From assembly GCA_036563895.1 (NCBI GenBank), contig DATCLN010000113.1, positions 1 to 9,527 of the forward strand: a DNA stretch of 9,527 bases, given 5' to 3'. This document shows positions 1 to 6,078 of the stretch, one piece after another (the first letter of the stretch is position 1; each line of letters opens with the position of its first letter). The stretch comes from ZCTH02-B3 sp036563895. GTDB lineage: Bacteria > Bacillota > Bacilli > Paenibacillales > Paenibacillaceae. A program made the translations under genes and the position numbers. The notes beneath the pieces were generated by a model that saw only the letters and a list, made by a program, of their open reading frames with translations, did no database searches and was not told the origin of the DNA.

Positions 1-2
1 TT

Positions 3-305
3 CCGCAGGTGATCGAGCAGGCGCTGAAGTATCTCGGGCCGGCGGGCAAATACCTCCAGTTCGGCGTGGCGCCCAAAGACGCGGCGATCCGGCTCAGCCC
101 GTTCGACCTGTTCCAGCGGGACTGGACGCTCATCGGCTCGATGGCGACGAATGACACGTTTCATCAGGCGCTGCAATGGGCGAAGGCGAAGCGCGTCCGG
201 CTCGAGTCGCTCGTCACGAGCGTCATCGGCCTGGACGATCTGCCGCGCCTGTTCGAGAACGGCGCGCGTCCCGAAGATCTCAAGGTGCAGGTGCAGATCG
301 GCTGA
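3..305 (+). CDS. Zinc-type medium-chain alcohol dehydrogenase, C-terminal end (partial)
   Basis: The reading frame is open from the first bases of the window and stops at 303-305, so only about the last 100 residues are present and the real start lies upstream. What is visible fits the end of the NAD(P)-binding Rossmann domain and the C-terminal return to the catalytic domain of medium-chain, zinc-dependent alcohol/sorbitol dehydrogenases. It has a glycine-bearing strand (GKYLQFGVAP), then the segment LIGSMATNDTFHQALQWA, typical of the family's last helices, and a closing stretch with LVTSVIGLDDLPRLFENG. Family members oxidise an alcohol or polyol with NAD(P)+. The substrate cannot be told from this fragment, and the zinc ligands would be upstream. 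I saw no T-tract hairpin right after the stop. It has no evident link to the folate genes downstream. Confidence 0.85.
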   Translation, partial: PQVIEQALKYLGPAGKYLQFGVAPKDAAIRLSPFDLFQRDWTLIGSMATNDTFHQALQWAKAKRVRLESLVTSVIGLDDLPRLFENGARPEDLKVQVQIG

Positions 306-322
306 CCGTCCGATCCGTCCGA
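306..322 (+). repeat. Short tandem repeat after the dehydrogenase stop
   Basis: The octamer CCGTCCGA occurs at 306-313 and again at 315-322, directly after the stop codon of the dehydrogenase. It is two copies only, non-coding, with no visible function, and is recorded as local structure of the intergenic region. Confidence 0.5.
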
Positions 323-440
323 GGCCTTCGCGTTGCAAGCGCAGGCGCCGCTATTCGGATGCGGCCCGGCAAAGGAGTTACAGCCTCCTCGGAAATCAGG
401 CAAGCTGAAAACAAACCGGGAAAGGACGGGAGATGGGGCT

Positions 441-824
441 TTGAGGAAAGCGATGCTGCTGACCGGCGCCGCCATCCTCGCGGCGGTTTTATCGGGCGGC
501 CTTCTCATGGGCAGGCTGACGGACCCTCCCCTCCCCGTGCCGAACGTCTCGGGGAAGGAAGCGGTGAAGAAGCTGGAAGCTTTCGGCGGGGGGCCGGCGG
601 AGCTTGCCGCGGAAGACGGCGCGCGGTGGTATATCGCCCGGTTCGACGGGGGCATCGGCGCGGTCGATGAAGCGGTCAGGCGGATGAGCGAAGCGGAAGG
701 ATGGACATTTGCCGGCAAAGACGGCGCCGGGCTCTTCTTCGAGAAGGACGGGGACAGGAGGGTCGCGACGACCCGGATCTGGAACCGCAGGTACGTCATC
801 GTCAAGGTCCGGAATCTTCATTGA
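441..824 (+). CDS. Unrecognised small protein with N-terminal membrane/signal segment
   Basis: A 127-residue protein I do not recognise. I chose the TTG at 441 because GGGAG (428-432) sits 8 nt upstream and it gives a classic (M)RK start followed by an uncharged hydrophobic run at about residues 5-24 (AMLLTGAAILAAVLSGGLLM). An in-frame ATG at 453 with GAGG 6 nt upstream is the alternative and would lose the positive RK. The hydrophobic run suggests a membrane anchor or Sec signal peptide with the rest outside. There is no lipobox cysteine. The remainder, about 100 residues, is charged and mixed alpha/beta in look, with a proline-rich linker (TDPPLPVPNV) after the anchor and a basic C-terminus (WNRRYVIVKVRNLH). 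The frame is open upstream to 333, but that part has no membrane-protein start. The gene is followed 25 nt later by an intrinsic terminator, so it ends its own transcription unit. No clear promoter was seen in 306-440. No function is assigned. Confidence 0.6.
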   Translation: MRKAMLLTGAAILAAVLSGGLLMGRLTDPPLPVPNVSGKEAVKKLEAFGGGPAELAAEDGARWYIARFDGGIGAVDEAVRRMSEAEGWTFAGKDGAGLFFEKDGDRRVATTRIWNRRYVIVKVRNLH

Positions 825-849
825 AAAAAAAGACACGATCGGATGAAGG

Positions 850-886
850 GCGCAGTCCGTGTTGCGGGCCGCGCTTTTCGCTTTTT
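850..886 (+). terminator. Intrinsic terminator between the small protein and pabB
   Basis: Bases 850-859 (GCGCAGTCCG) pair with 865-874 (CGGGCCGCGC) across the 5-nt loop TGTTG, with one A-C mismatch and one G-U pair. The stem is followed at once by TTTTCGCTTTTT (875-886). This is a textbook rho-independent terminator and separates the upstream gene from the folate operon. Confidence 0.85.
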
Positions 887-896
887 CGCAGGCCGC

Positions 897-926
897 TTCC
901 GATCTTGGGACGAATTGGTCTATACT
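897..926 (+). promoter_or_regulatory. Probable sigma-A promoter of the pab/fol operon
   Basis: A good -10 box TATACT lies at 921-926, just after the terminator and 32 nt before the preferred pabB start. The best -35 candidate is TTCCGA (897-902) with an 18-nt spacer, which matches the consensus poorly (3 of 6), so an activator or weak basal expression is possible. No TG extension sits next to the -10. The predicted start is near 933, leaving a leader of only about 25 nt with no room for a riboswitch. Confidence 0.55.
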
Positions 927-948
927 AAGGGCGACGCAAGGAAAGAAT

Positions 949-958
949 GGAGAGAACC
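949..958 (+). promoter_or_regulatory. Ribosome binding site deciding the pabB start
   Basis: GGAG at 949-952 lies 6 nt before the ATG at 959. The earlier in-frame ATG at 947 has only AGGA 4 nt upstream, which is too close, and it overlaps this site. Confidence 0.6.
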
Positions 959-2674
959 ATGACGGAGACTGTGACGACGCTGGAACAATGGCGCGCCTGG
1001 CGGCGCGAAGGATACAACACGCTGCCGCTGCTTCGGCGCGTGCCGCTCGGGCCGGGCGAGGACCGGCCGGCCGAGTGGAGCGGCGCGTGGGCGGCGGCGC
1101 ATCCGCACGCGATCCTGCTCGAGAGCGGCAAGGACGGCCGGTACACGTACCTCGGCCTCCGGCCTTCGGCCGTGCTGCGCGGCAAGGGAAGCGAAGCCGT
1201 GGCCTCGGAGACGGGCGGAGCGGCGGATCACGCGATGGCATCGAATGGCGGGATGGCGGAAGTCATGCCGCCGACCATCGGATCGGCGCCGATTGGCGGC
1301 GCGGTGAGCGGAGAGGCGAACGCGCCCGGATCGGCGGCGGCCGGAGGCGCGGAGTTTTGCCGTGGCGCGTCGGTGCGGCGCTTTGCCGGCAAGCCGCTGG
1401 ACGTCCTGCGAGCCTGGATCGCGGGATGCCACGGGCCGCCGCTTTCGGACGGGCCGAAGTGGATCGGCGGCATTGCGGGGTTTTTGGGCTATGACATTGC
1501 CCGCTCCATCGAGCGGCTGCCCGAAACGGCCGCCGACGACCTCGGCCTACCGGATTATCTGTTCCTGCGCCTGGACGAGTTGTGGATCATCGATCACGGG
1601 GCACGGGAACTCATTCTTGCGCGCCATGTTAGGGTACCGGACGGGACGGACGACGGCGGGCTGGCCGTACTGCATGAGGAAGCGTTGCGCCATACTTCCC
1701 GGATGCGGGAGATATGGGACGGGATCGCGGCGGCGGCCGGATCCCCGGAAGCGCTGGCGCAGCGCGAAGGGATGCGGCAGATTTTGCGGCTGGAGCCTGC
1801 GGGTTTCGACCCGGAGACGTTCGGCGAAATCCGCCTGGCCACACCGAAAGAAGCGTTCATGGAAGCGGTGAACCGCATCCGTCGGTATATCGCGCAAGGG
1901 GATGTGTTCCAGGTCAACCTCTCGCTCAGGCAGAGCCGCCGGCTGGGGGTGGGCGCCGAAACGCTGTACGAATGGCTGCGCCTGATCAACCCGTCCCCGT
2001 ACATGGGGTTTCTCCGCACGCCGGACTTCCAGCTGGTGTCGGCTTCGCCCGAGCTGCTTGTCCGGCTGGAGCGCGGGCGCCTGGCGACCCGCCCCATCGC
2101 CGGCACACGGCCTCGCGGGGCCACGCCGGAGGAAGACGCGCGCCTCGAGGCGGAACTTCTGGGCAACTCCAAGGAGCGGGCGGAGCATCTGATGCTGGTG
2201 GATCTGGCCCGCAACGATCTCGGCCGGGTCTCGCGCTTCGGGACGGTGCGCGTGCCGGAATTCATGACGGTAGAGCGGTATTCCCATGTCATGCATCTGG
2301 TGTCCCAGGTGGAAGGGGAGATGGCCGCCGGAAAAGACGCCTTCGACGCGCTGGCCGCCGTGTTTCCCGGCGGGACGATCACGGGCGCGCCGAAAATCCG
2401 CACGATGGAAATCATCGAGGAGCTGGAACCGGTGCGCCGCGGCCCCTACACCGGCTCCCTCGGGTGGATTGACTACACCGGCAATATGGAATTTAATATT
2501 ATTATCCGCACGGTGACCGTCCGGGACGGCATCGGCCACGTCCAGACGGGCGCCGGCATCGTGATCGATTCCGAGCCGTTGCGGGAATACCGGGAGTGCC
2601 TCCACAAGGCGGAGGCGCTCTGGAAAGCGGTGCGGTGCGCCGAAGCGGCAGCGGAGGCGGCGCGGAAAGCCTGA
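959..2674 (+). CDS. pabB: Aminodeoxychorismate synthase component I
   Basis: PabB converts chorismate to 4-amino-4-deoxychorismate using ammonia released from glutamine by PabA, the entry step to p-aminobenzoate. The protein is 571 residues from ATG 959 (575 from ATG 947). The N-terminal lobe carries LLES-GKDGRYTYLG near residue 55, like the LLES region of TrpE/PabB. The chorismate-binding domain runs from about 295 to 560, with QGDVFQVNLSLRQS, PIAGTRPRG (379-387), LVDLARNDLGRVS, FPGGTITGAPK (469-479) and QTGAGIVIDS (529-538). The motif is PIAGT rather than the PIKGT of E. coli PabB, so sequence alone would allow anthranilate synthase (TrpE). As I recall it, B. subtilis PabB also has PIAGT, and the neighbours pabA-pabC-folP settle the call. 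Oddity: it is about 100 residues longer than typical PabB (about 470), about half of this from an Ala/Gly/Ser-rich insertion near residues 84-133. It is the first gene of the folate operon. Confidence 0.93.
   Translation: MTETVTTLEQWRAWRREGYNTLPLLRRVPLGPGEDRPAEWSGAWAAAHPHAILLESGKDGRYTYLGLRPSAVLRGKGSEAVASETGGAADHAMASNGGMAEVMPPTIGSAPIGGAVSGEANAPGSAAAGGAEFCRGASVRRFAGKPLDVLRAWIAGCHGPPLSDGPKWIGGIAGFLGYDIARSIERLPETAADDLGLPDYLFLRLDELWIIDHGARELILARHVRVPDGTDDGGLAVLHEEALRHTSRMREIWDGIAAAAGSPEALAQREGMRQILRLEPAGFDPETFGEIRLATPKEAFMEAVNRIRRYIAQGDVFQVNLSLRQSRRLGVGAETLYEWLRLINPSPYMGFLRTPDFQLVSASPELLVRLERGRLATRPIAGTRPRGATPEEDARLEAELLGNSKERAEHLMLVDLARNDLGRVSRFGTVRVPEFMTVERYSHVMHLVSQVEGEMAAGKDAFDALAAVFPGGTITGAPKIRTMEIIEELEPVRRGPYTGSLGWIDYTGNMEFNIIIRTVTVRDGIGHVQTGAGIVIDSEPLREYRECLHKAEALWKAVRCAEAAAEAARKA
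1208..1357 (+). other. Ala/Gly/Ser-rich insertion within PabB
   Basis: Between the conserved RGKG (residues 74-77) and FAGKPL (142-147) PabB has about 65 residues where relatives have under 20. The extra part, roughly residues 84-133, is low-complexity (A, G, S, P, M, E) and contains two in-frame copies of the 9-mer GGATCGGCG (1280-1288, 1328-1336), each encoding Gly-Ser-Ala. It keeps the frame and ends in normal PabB sequence, so it reads as an expanded surface loop rather than a frameshift. Boundaries are approximate. Confidence 0.6.
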
Positions 2675-2724
2675 CCGCAAAAAGCCTGAGCGGCAACAAG
2701 CGACGATGGGCAGCCTGTGCGGCG

Positions 2725-2738
2725 GCCGGGGGACCGGC
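2725..2738 (+). promoter_or_regulatory. Small GNRA-capped hairpin upstream of pabA
   Basis: GCCGG (2725-2729) pairs perfectly with CCGGC (2734-2738) around the tetraloop GGGA, which fits the stable GNRA class. It stands in the 111-nt gap between pabB and pabA, 47 nt before the pabA start. There is no T-tract, so it is not a terminator. A role in translation or RNA processing is possible but unproven. Confidence 0.35.
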
Positions 2739-2740
2739 GC

Positions 2741-2783
2741 AGGGAACCGGACGATGCAGGCGGGGAAAAAGCGAGGGAACCGG
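2741..2783 (+). repeat. Direct repeat AGGGAACCGG, second copy containing the pabA ribosome binding site
   Basis: The 10-mer AGGGAACCGG occurs at 2741-2750 and at 2774-2783, 33 nt apart. The second copy includes most of the pabA Shine-Dalgarno sequence GAGGG (2773-2777). It may be a local duplication or paired sites for a translational regulator. The sequence shows the repeat but not its role. Confidence 0.45.
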
Positions 2784-2785
2784 CC

Positions 2786-3370
2786 ATGATTCTGGTCATC
2801 GACAATTACGATTCGTTCACATACAACCTGGTCCAGTTCCTGGGGGATCTGGGCGAAACGCTCGTCGTCCGGCGCAACGACGAAATCGGACTGGACGAGA
2901 TCGCGGCGATGCGGCCGGACCACATCGTGCTTTCCCCGGGTCCGTGCACGCCGAACGAAGCCGGCATCTGCCTCGGGCTCATTGAGCGGTTCAAAGGGGA
3001 GATTCCGATTCTGGGCGTCTGCCTCGGTCACCAGGCCATCGGCCAGGCGTTCGGCGGCGAAGTCGTGCGCGCCGACAACCTGATGCACGGCAAGACGTCG
3101 GAAATTTTCCACGACGGGCGCACCATTTTCCAGGGGCTGCCGTCGCCGTTTACCGCCACCCGTTATCATTCCCTCATCGTGCGGCGGGAGACGCTGCCCG
3201 ACTGCCTGGAGATCAGCGCCGAAACCGCGGCGGGGGAGATCATGGGGATCCGGCACCGGGAATATCCCGTCGAAGGCGTGCAGTTTCACCCCGAATCGAT
3301 CATGACGGAGCACGGGATGGACCTGCTGCGCAATTTCCTGAACTGTTACAGGGCGGGCGCGCGGGCATGA
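2786..3370 (+). CDS. pabA: Aminodeoxychorismate/anthranilate synthase glutamine amidotransferase subunit
   Basis: PabA is the class I glutaminase that supplies ammonia to PabB. In B. subtilis the single PabA (also called TrpG) serves both p-aminobenzoate and tryptophan synthesis, and that may hold here. The protein is 194 residues, the usual length. It opens with the hallmark MILVIDNYDSFTYNL and has the oxyanion-hole segment LSPGPCTPNEAG (49-60), the nucleophile Cys79 in GVCLGHQ, and His168/Glu170 in GVQFHPES, so the catalytic triad is complete. The start at 2786 is supported by GAGGG (2773-2777) 8 nt upstream and by the conserved N-terminus. The open frame continues upstream to a GTG at 2717 but lacks conserved sequence there. 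The gene follows pabB after an unusually long gap, and its stop overlaps pabC by ATGA. Confidence 0.96.
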   Translation: MILVIDNYDSFTYNLVQFLGDLGETLVVRRNDEIGLDEIAAMRPDHIVLSPGPCTPNEAGICLGLIERFKGEIPILGVCLGHQAIGQAFGGEVVRADNLMHGKTSEIFHDGRTIFQGLPSPFTATRYHSLIVRRETLPDCLEISAETAAGEIMGIRHREYPVEGVQFHPESIMTEHGMDLLRNFLNCYRAGARA

Positions 3371-4245
3371 TCGTGCTGGTGAACGGACAGCTGAAAAATC
3401 GAGAGGAAGCCGTGATCTCCGTGTTCGATCACGGTTTTTTGTACGGAATGGGGCTATTCGAGACGTTCCGCACCTATGGCGGCCGGCCCTGGCTGCTCGA
3501 GCGGCACGCGGCGCGGCTGGTCCGGGGCTGCCGGATGCTGGGCATCGCCTGGGAACCGGATCCGGAGCGGATGCGCGCGGACATCGGCCGGCTGCTGGAA
3601 GCCAACGGCCTGGCGGACGGATACATCCGCTGGTCGGTGTCGGCGGGGGAAGGCGAAATCGGGCTGACCGCGGACCCATACCTCCGGCCGACGGAAGTGA
3701 TCTATGCCAAGGCGCTGCCGCCCGACGGCTGGCCGTCCTCCCGTCCGGGCAAGACGCTGCGCCTGCTTCGCCTTCCGCGGAGCACGCCGGAAAGTCCGGT
3801 GCGGATGAAATCGTTCCAATACATCAATAATATGCTGGGCAAGCGGGAACTGGCCGAAAGCGGGGCGGGGCCCGGAACGGAAGGGCTGTTCCTCGACCCG
3901 CAGGGCCATCTGTGCGAAGGCCTGGTCAGCAATCTGTTCTGGCTTGCCGGCGGGACGCTTCACACGCCGTCGACGGATACCGGGGCGCTTCCGGGCGTCA
4001 CCCGGGATTTCATCATGGACATGGCGCGGACAAGCGGTGTCGCCGTCCGGGAAGGCCGGTACGTTCCGGACGATTTGCGGCGCGCGGAGGAAATTTTTTT
4101 GACCAACTCGATCCAGGAAATCGTGCCGGTGACGCGGGTGGAAGACGAAGAAGGGAAGCCGCTGTGGTCCGGCGGAACGGGCCCCGCGACGCGGCGGTGG
4201 ATGGAGGAATACCGCCGGATGGCGGAAAAGGGGGAAGCGCGATGA
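3367..4245 (+). CDS. pabC: Aminodeoxychorismate lyase (PLP enzyme, fold type IV)
   Basis: PabC splits 4-amino-4-deoxychorismate into p-aminobenzoate and pyruvate using pyridoxal phosphate. The 292-residue protein has fold-type IV aminotransferase/lyase features. These are the N-terminal VFDHGFLYGMGLFETFR, the likely PLP-binding Lys148 in RMKSFQYINN, Glu184 in LCEGLVSNLF, the phosphate-contact segment GALPGVTRD, and the late TNSIQEIVPVTRV. Branched-chain and D-amino-acid aminotransferases share this fold. The place directly after pabBA and before folP, with an ATGA overlap at both ends (3367-3370 and 4242-4245), makes PabC the clear choice and suggests translational coupling. I saw no missing key residue. 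Confidence 0.93.
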   Translation: MIVLVNGQLKNREEAVISVFDHGFLYGMGLFETFRTYGGRPWLLERHAARLVRGCRMLGIAWEPDPERMRADIGRLLEANGLADGYIRWSVSAGEGEIGLTADPYLRPTEVIYAKALPPDGWPSSRPGKTLRLLRLPRSTPESPVRMKSFQYINNMLGKRELAESGAGPGTEGLFLDPQGHLCEGLVSNLFWLAGGTLHTPSTDTGALPGVTRDFIMDMARTSGVAVREGRYVPDDLRRAEEIFLTNSIQEIVPVTRVEDEEGKPLWSGGTGPATRRWMEEYRRMAEKGEAR

Positions 4246-5111
4246 TCCGGCCGCCGGTGCACGAACGGACCTACACGTTTGCGGACGGTCTCAGGCTCGA
4301 GCTCGGGAAGCGCACGCTGATCATGGGCATTCTGAACGTGACGCCGGATTCGTTTTCCGACGGGGGAAAATACATGGATGTCCGCGCCGCCGTGGAACGG
4401 GCCAAACAGATGGAGGAAGAGGGAGCCGACATCATCGACATCGGCGGCGAGTCGACACGGCCGGGGCATCAGCCGGTTTCCCTGGAGGAGGAGCTGCGGC
4501 GCGTCCTGCCGGTGATCGAGGCGGTGCGGCGCGAGGTGCGGCTGCCGATCAGCATCGACACCTACAAGGCCGAAACGGCCCGCCGCGCGCTGGAAGCCGG
4601 CGCGAATATCATCAATGACATCTGGGGCTTCAAGCGGGATCCCGAAATCGCGGCGGTGGCGGCGGCTTGCGGCTGCCCGGTCGTGCTGATGCACAACCGG
4701 GAACGGCCGGTGTATCGCGATCTCATGGCGGACATCCTGGAGGATTTGCGGGCTTCCGTGGCTATCGCGCGGACGGCGGGGGTGGAGGACCGGAACATCT
4801 GGCTCGATCCCGGCATCGGTTTTGCCAAGGAATATGAAGATAACCTGGTCGTGATGGGACGTCTGGATGAAATCGTCCGGCTTGGATACCCTGTTCTGCT
4901 GGGCACGTCGCGCAAGCGGTTCATCCGGCACACCCTCGGACTTCCCGCGGACGACGTGGTGGAGGGGACGGCGGCCACGGTGGCGCTGGGCATCGCCCAG
5001 GGCTGCCAGATCGTGCGGGTGCACGACGTGAAGCAGATGAAGCGGGTGGCCGCCATGGCGGACGCCATCGTGTACGGACCCGCGGCGACCGCGGAAAGGA
5101 GCGGCGTCTGA
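4242..5111 (+). CDS. folP: Dihydropteroate synthase
   Basis: FolP condenses p-aminobenzoate with 6-hydroxymethyl-7,8-dihydropterin diphosphate to give 7,8-dihydropteroate. It is the sulfonamide target (sul in B. subtilis). The protein is 289 residues. The TIM-barrel motifs are in order: GILNVTPDSFSDGG (loop 1, ending at residue 42), GADIIDIGGESTRPG (61-75, loop 2), ISIDTYKAETARRALEAG, NIINDIWG, PVVLMHNR, WLDPGIGFAKEYEDNL, GTSRKRFI with Lys225 of the pABA/pterin pocket, and RVHDVKQM. Start 4242 has the G-rich site AAGGGGGAAG upstream and overlaps the pabC stop by 4 nt. The open frame reaches far upstream through pabC, but that part is a shadow. The two loops look wild type and no sulfonamide-resistance insertion is seen. 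Confidence 0.97.
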   Translation: MIRPPVHERTYTFADGLRLELGKRTLIMGILNVTPDSFSDGGKYMDVRAAVERAKQMEEEGADIIDIGGESTRPGHQPVSLEEELRRVLPVIEAVRREVRLPISIDTYKAETARRALEAGANIINDIWGFKRDPEIAAVAAACGCPVVLMHNRERPVYRDLMADILEDLRASVAIARTAGVEDRNIWLDPGIGFAKEYEDNLVVMGRLDEIVRLGYPVLLGTSRKRFIRHTLGLPADDVVEGTAATVALGIAQGCQIVRVHDVKQMKRVAAMADAIVYGPAATAERSGV

Positions 5112-5112
5112 G

Positions 5113-5502
5113 ATGGATCGGATGCGCCTCAAGGGAATGGTCTTTTTCGGCTATCACGGCGTTTTTCCGGAAGAAAACCGGCTCGGCCAGAAGTTTGTCG
5201 TGGATCTGGAGCTGGTCCTGGATCTTTCGCCCGCCGCTTCGTCCGACGATCTGGGGCGGACGGTCAATTACGCCGACGTCCACGAAACGGTAAAGCGCGT
5301 CGTGCAAGGGCCGCCCTGCAAGCTGATCGAGACGCTCGCCCACAAGATTGCAACGGAGATATTGACCACTTATACTATTATCAACGAAGCGACCGTGGCG
5401 GTCACCAAGCCGAATCCGCCGCTCGATATCCGTTTCGACGGCGTGACGGTGGAGATCCGCCGCAGGCGCGGGCCGGACGGCGGCATCGTGCCGGTCGCAT
5501 GA
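5113..5502 (+). CDS. folB: Dihydroneopterin aldolase
   Basis: FolB cleaves 7,8-dihydroneopterin to 6-hydroxymethyl-7,8-dihydropterin and glycolaldehyde. The protein is 129 residues; the family is typically about 120 and forms octamers. Visible family features are GYHGVFPEEN with the conserved Glu21, Tyr53 in TVNYADVH, the substrate-holding Glu73 in LIETLA, and the catalytic Lys99 in VTKPNPP. The ATG at 5113 is 1 nt after the folP stop. AAAGGAG (5095-5101) lies 11 nt upstream inside folP, a slightly long spacing. The C-terminal tail after the last strand is basic (RRRRG) and not conserved in the family as I know it. It is the fifth gene of the folate operon and feeds folK directly. Confidence 0.95.
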   Translation: MDRMRLKGMVFFGYHGVFPEENRLGQKFVVDLELVLDLSPAASSDDLGRTVNYADVHETVKRVVQGPPCKLIETLAHKIATEILTTYTIINEATVAVTKPNPPLDIRFDGVTVEIRRRRGPDGGIVPVA

Positions 5503-5517
5503 CGGCGGTGGACGGCC

Positions 5518-6078
5518 ATGAATGCGATCGAGCGGGAGGCCTACATCGGTCTCGGCGCCAATCTCGGCGACCGGGAGGCCGCCCTGCGGGAAGCAATCCG
5601 CCTGCTGGACGCCGCGGAAGGCGTGCGCGTCCTTCGCGTCTCGCCGGTGTACGAAACGGACCCGGTGGGGTATACGGAACAGCCGGCTTTTTTGAACATG
5701 GCGGCGGCCGTCGGGACGACCCTGTCTCCCGAAGGGCTGCTTTCGCTTTGCCTCGACATCGAACGGCGAATGGGACGGGTGCGGACGGTCCGCTGGGGGC
5801 CGCGCCCGATCGATCTGGATTTGCTGGCGTACGACGGGGTGCGCATGGAAACGGAGCGGCTTACGCTTCCCCATCCGCGCCTCGCCGAGCGGGCCTTTGC
5901 GCTGGTGCCGCTGCGCGACGTCTGGCCTGCGGATCGCGCGTTCCCGTGGGCGGACGCGCGGGCGCTGCGCGAACCGGGCGGCGTGCGCCCGTGGAAGACC
6001 CGGGAGGAATTTTTGGCATTCCGGAAGAATGAAGGAAAAAAGGAGGCTGACGGGGATGCTGAAGATCGGCGACGTTGA
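5518..6078 (+). CDS. folK: 6-hydroxymethyl-7,8-dihydropterin pyrophosphokinase (HPPK)
   Basis: FolK transfers pyrophosphate from ATP to 6-hydroxymethyl-7,8-dihydropterin, making the substrate of FolP. The 186-residue protein has the HPPK order. It opens with AYIGLGANLGDREAAL, then SPVYETDPVGYTEQPAFLN, the ATP/Mg region IERRMGRVRTVRWGPRPIDLDLL shown in two parts (IERRMGR and RWGPRPIDLDLL, whose two Asp bind Mg2+), and LPHPRLAERAFALVPL. The start at 5518 is 15 nt after the folB stop. Its ribosome binding site is weak (GGTGG only), so translation may depend on coupling to folB. The C-terminal tail is charged (KKEADGDAEDRRR), runs over the dusB ribosome binding site, and overlaps the first 23 nt of dusB. 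Confidence 0.95.
   Translation: MNAIEREAYIGLGANLGDREAALREAIRLLDAAEGVRVLRVSPVYETDPVGYTEQPAFLNMAAAVGTTLSPEGLLSLCLDIERRMGRVRTVRWGPRPIDLDLLAYDGVRMETERLTLPHPRLAERAFALVPLRDVWPADRAFPWADARALREPGGVRPWKTREEFLAFRKNEGKKEADGDAEDRRR
6041..6055 (+). promoter_or_regulatory. Strong ribosome binding site deciding the dusB start
   Basis: AGGAGG at 6041-6046 lies 9 nt before ATG 6056 and is the strongest ribosome binding site in the window. It lies inside the end of folK. An in-frame ATG at 6029, upstream of this site, is therefore disfavoured. Confidence 0.8.

Noticed and set aside
373..389. Inverted repeat AGGAG/CTCCT after the dehydrogenase gene, considered as its terminator.
   Set aside because: The stem is only 5 bp, the loop is 7 nt, and no T-tract follows.
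947..958. pabB start at the upstream ATG 947.
   Set aside because: AGGA is only 4 nt away, whereas ATG 959 has GGAG at a 6-nt spacing. It remains a possible alternative adding four residues.
1282..1293. The 12-nt palindrome ATCGGCGCCGAT inside pabB as a regulatory site.
   Set aside because: It lies within the low-complexity coding insertion, and short GC-rich palindromes are expected there by chance.
2675..2785. TRAP binding site before pabA, as in B. subtilis trpG.
   Set aside because: The gap lacks a series of closely spaced GAG/TAG triplets; only isolated ones are present.
1547..3679. A 710-codon open frame on the - strand across pabB, pabA and pabC.
   Set aside because: It lies wholly antisense to well-recognised genes, is rich in Arg, Pro and His in the pattern of GC-rich shadow frames, and has no family motif. 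The same holds for the - strand frames at 4921-6507, 3960-5132, 7214-8239 and 8258-9310.
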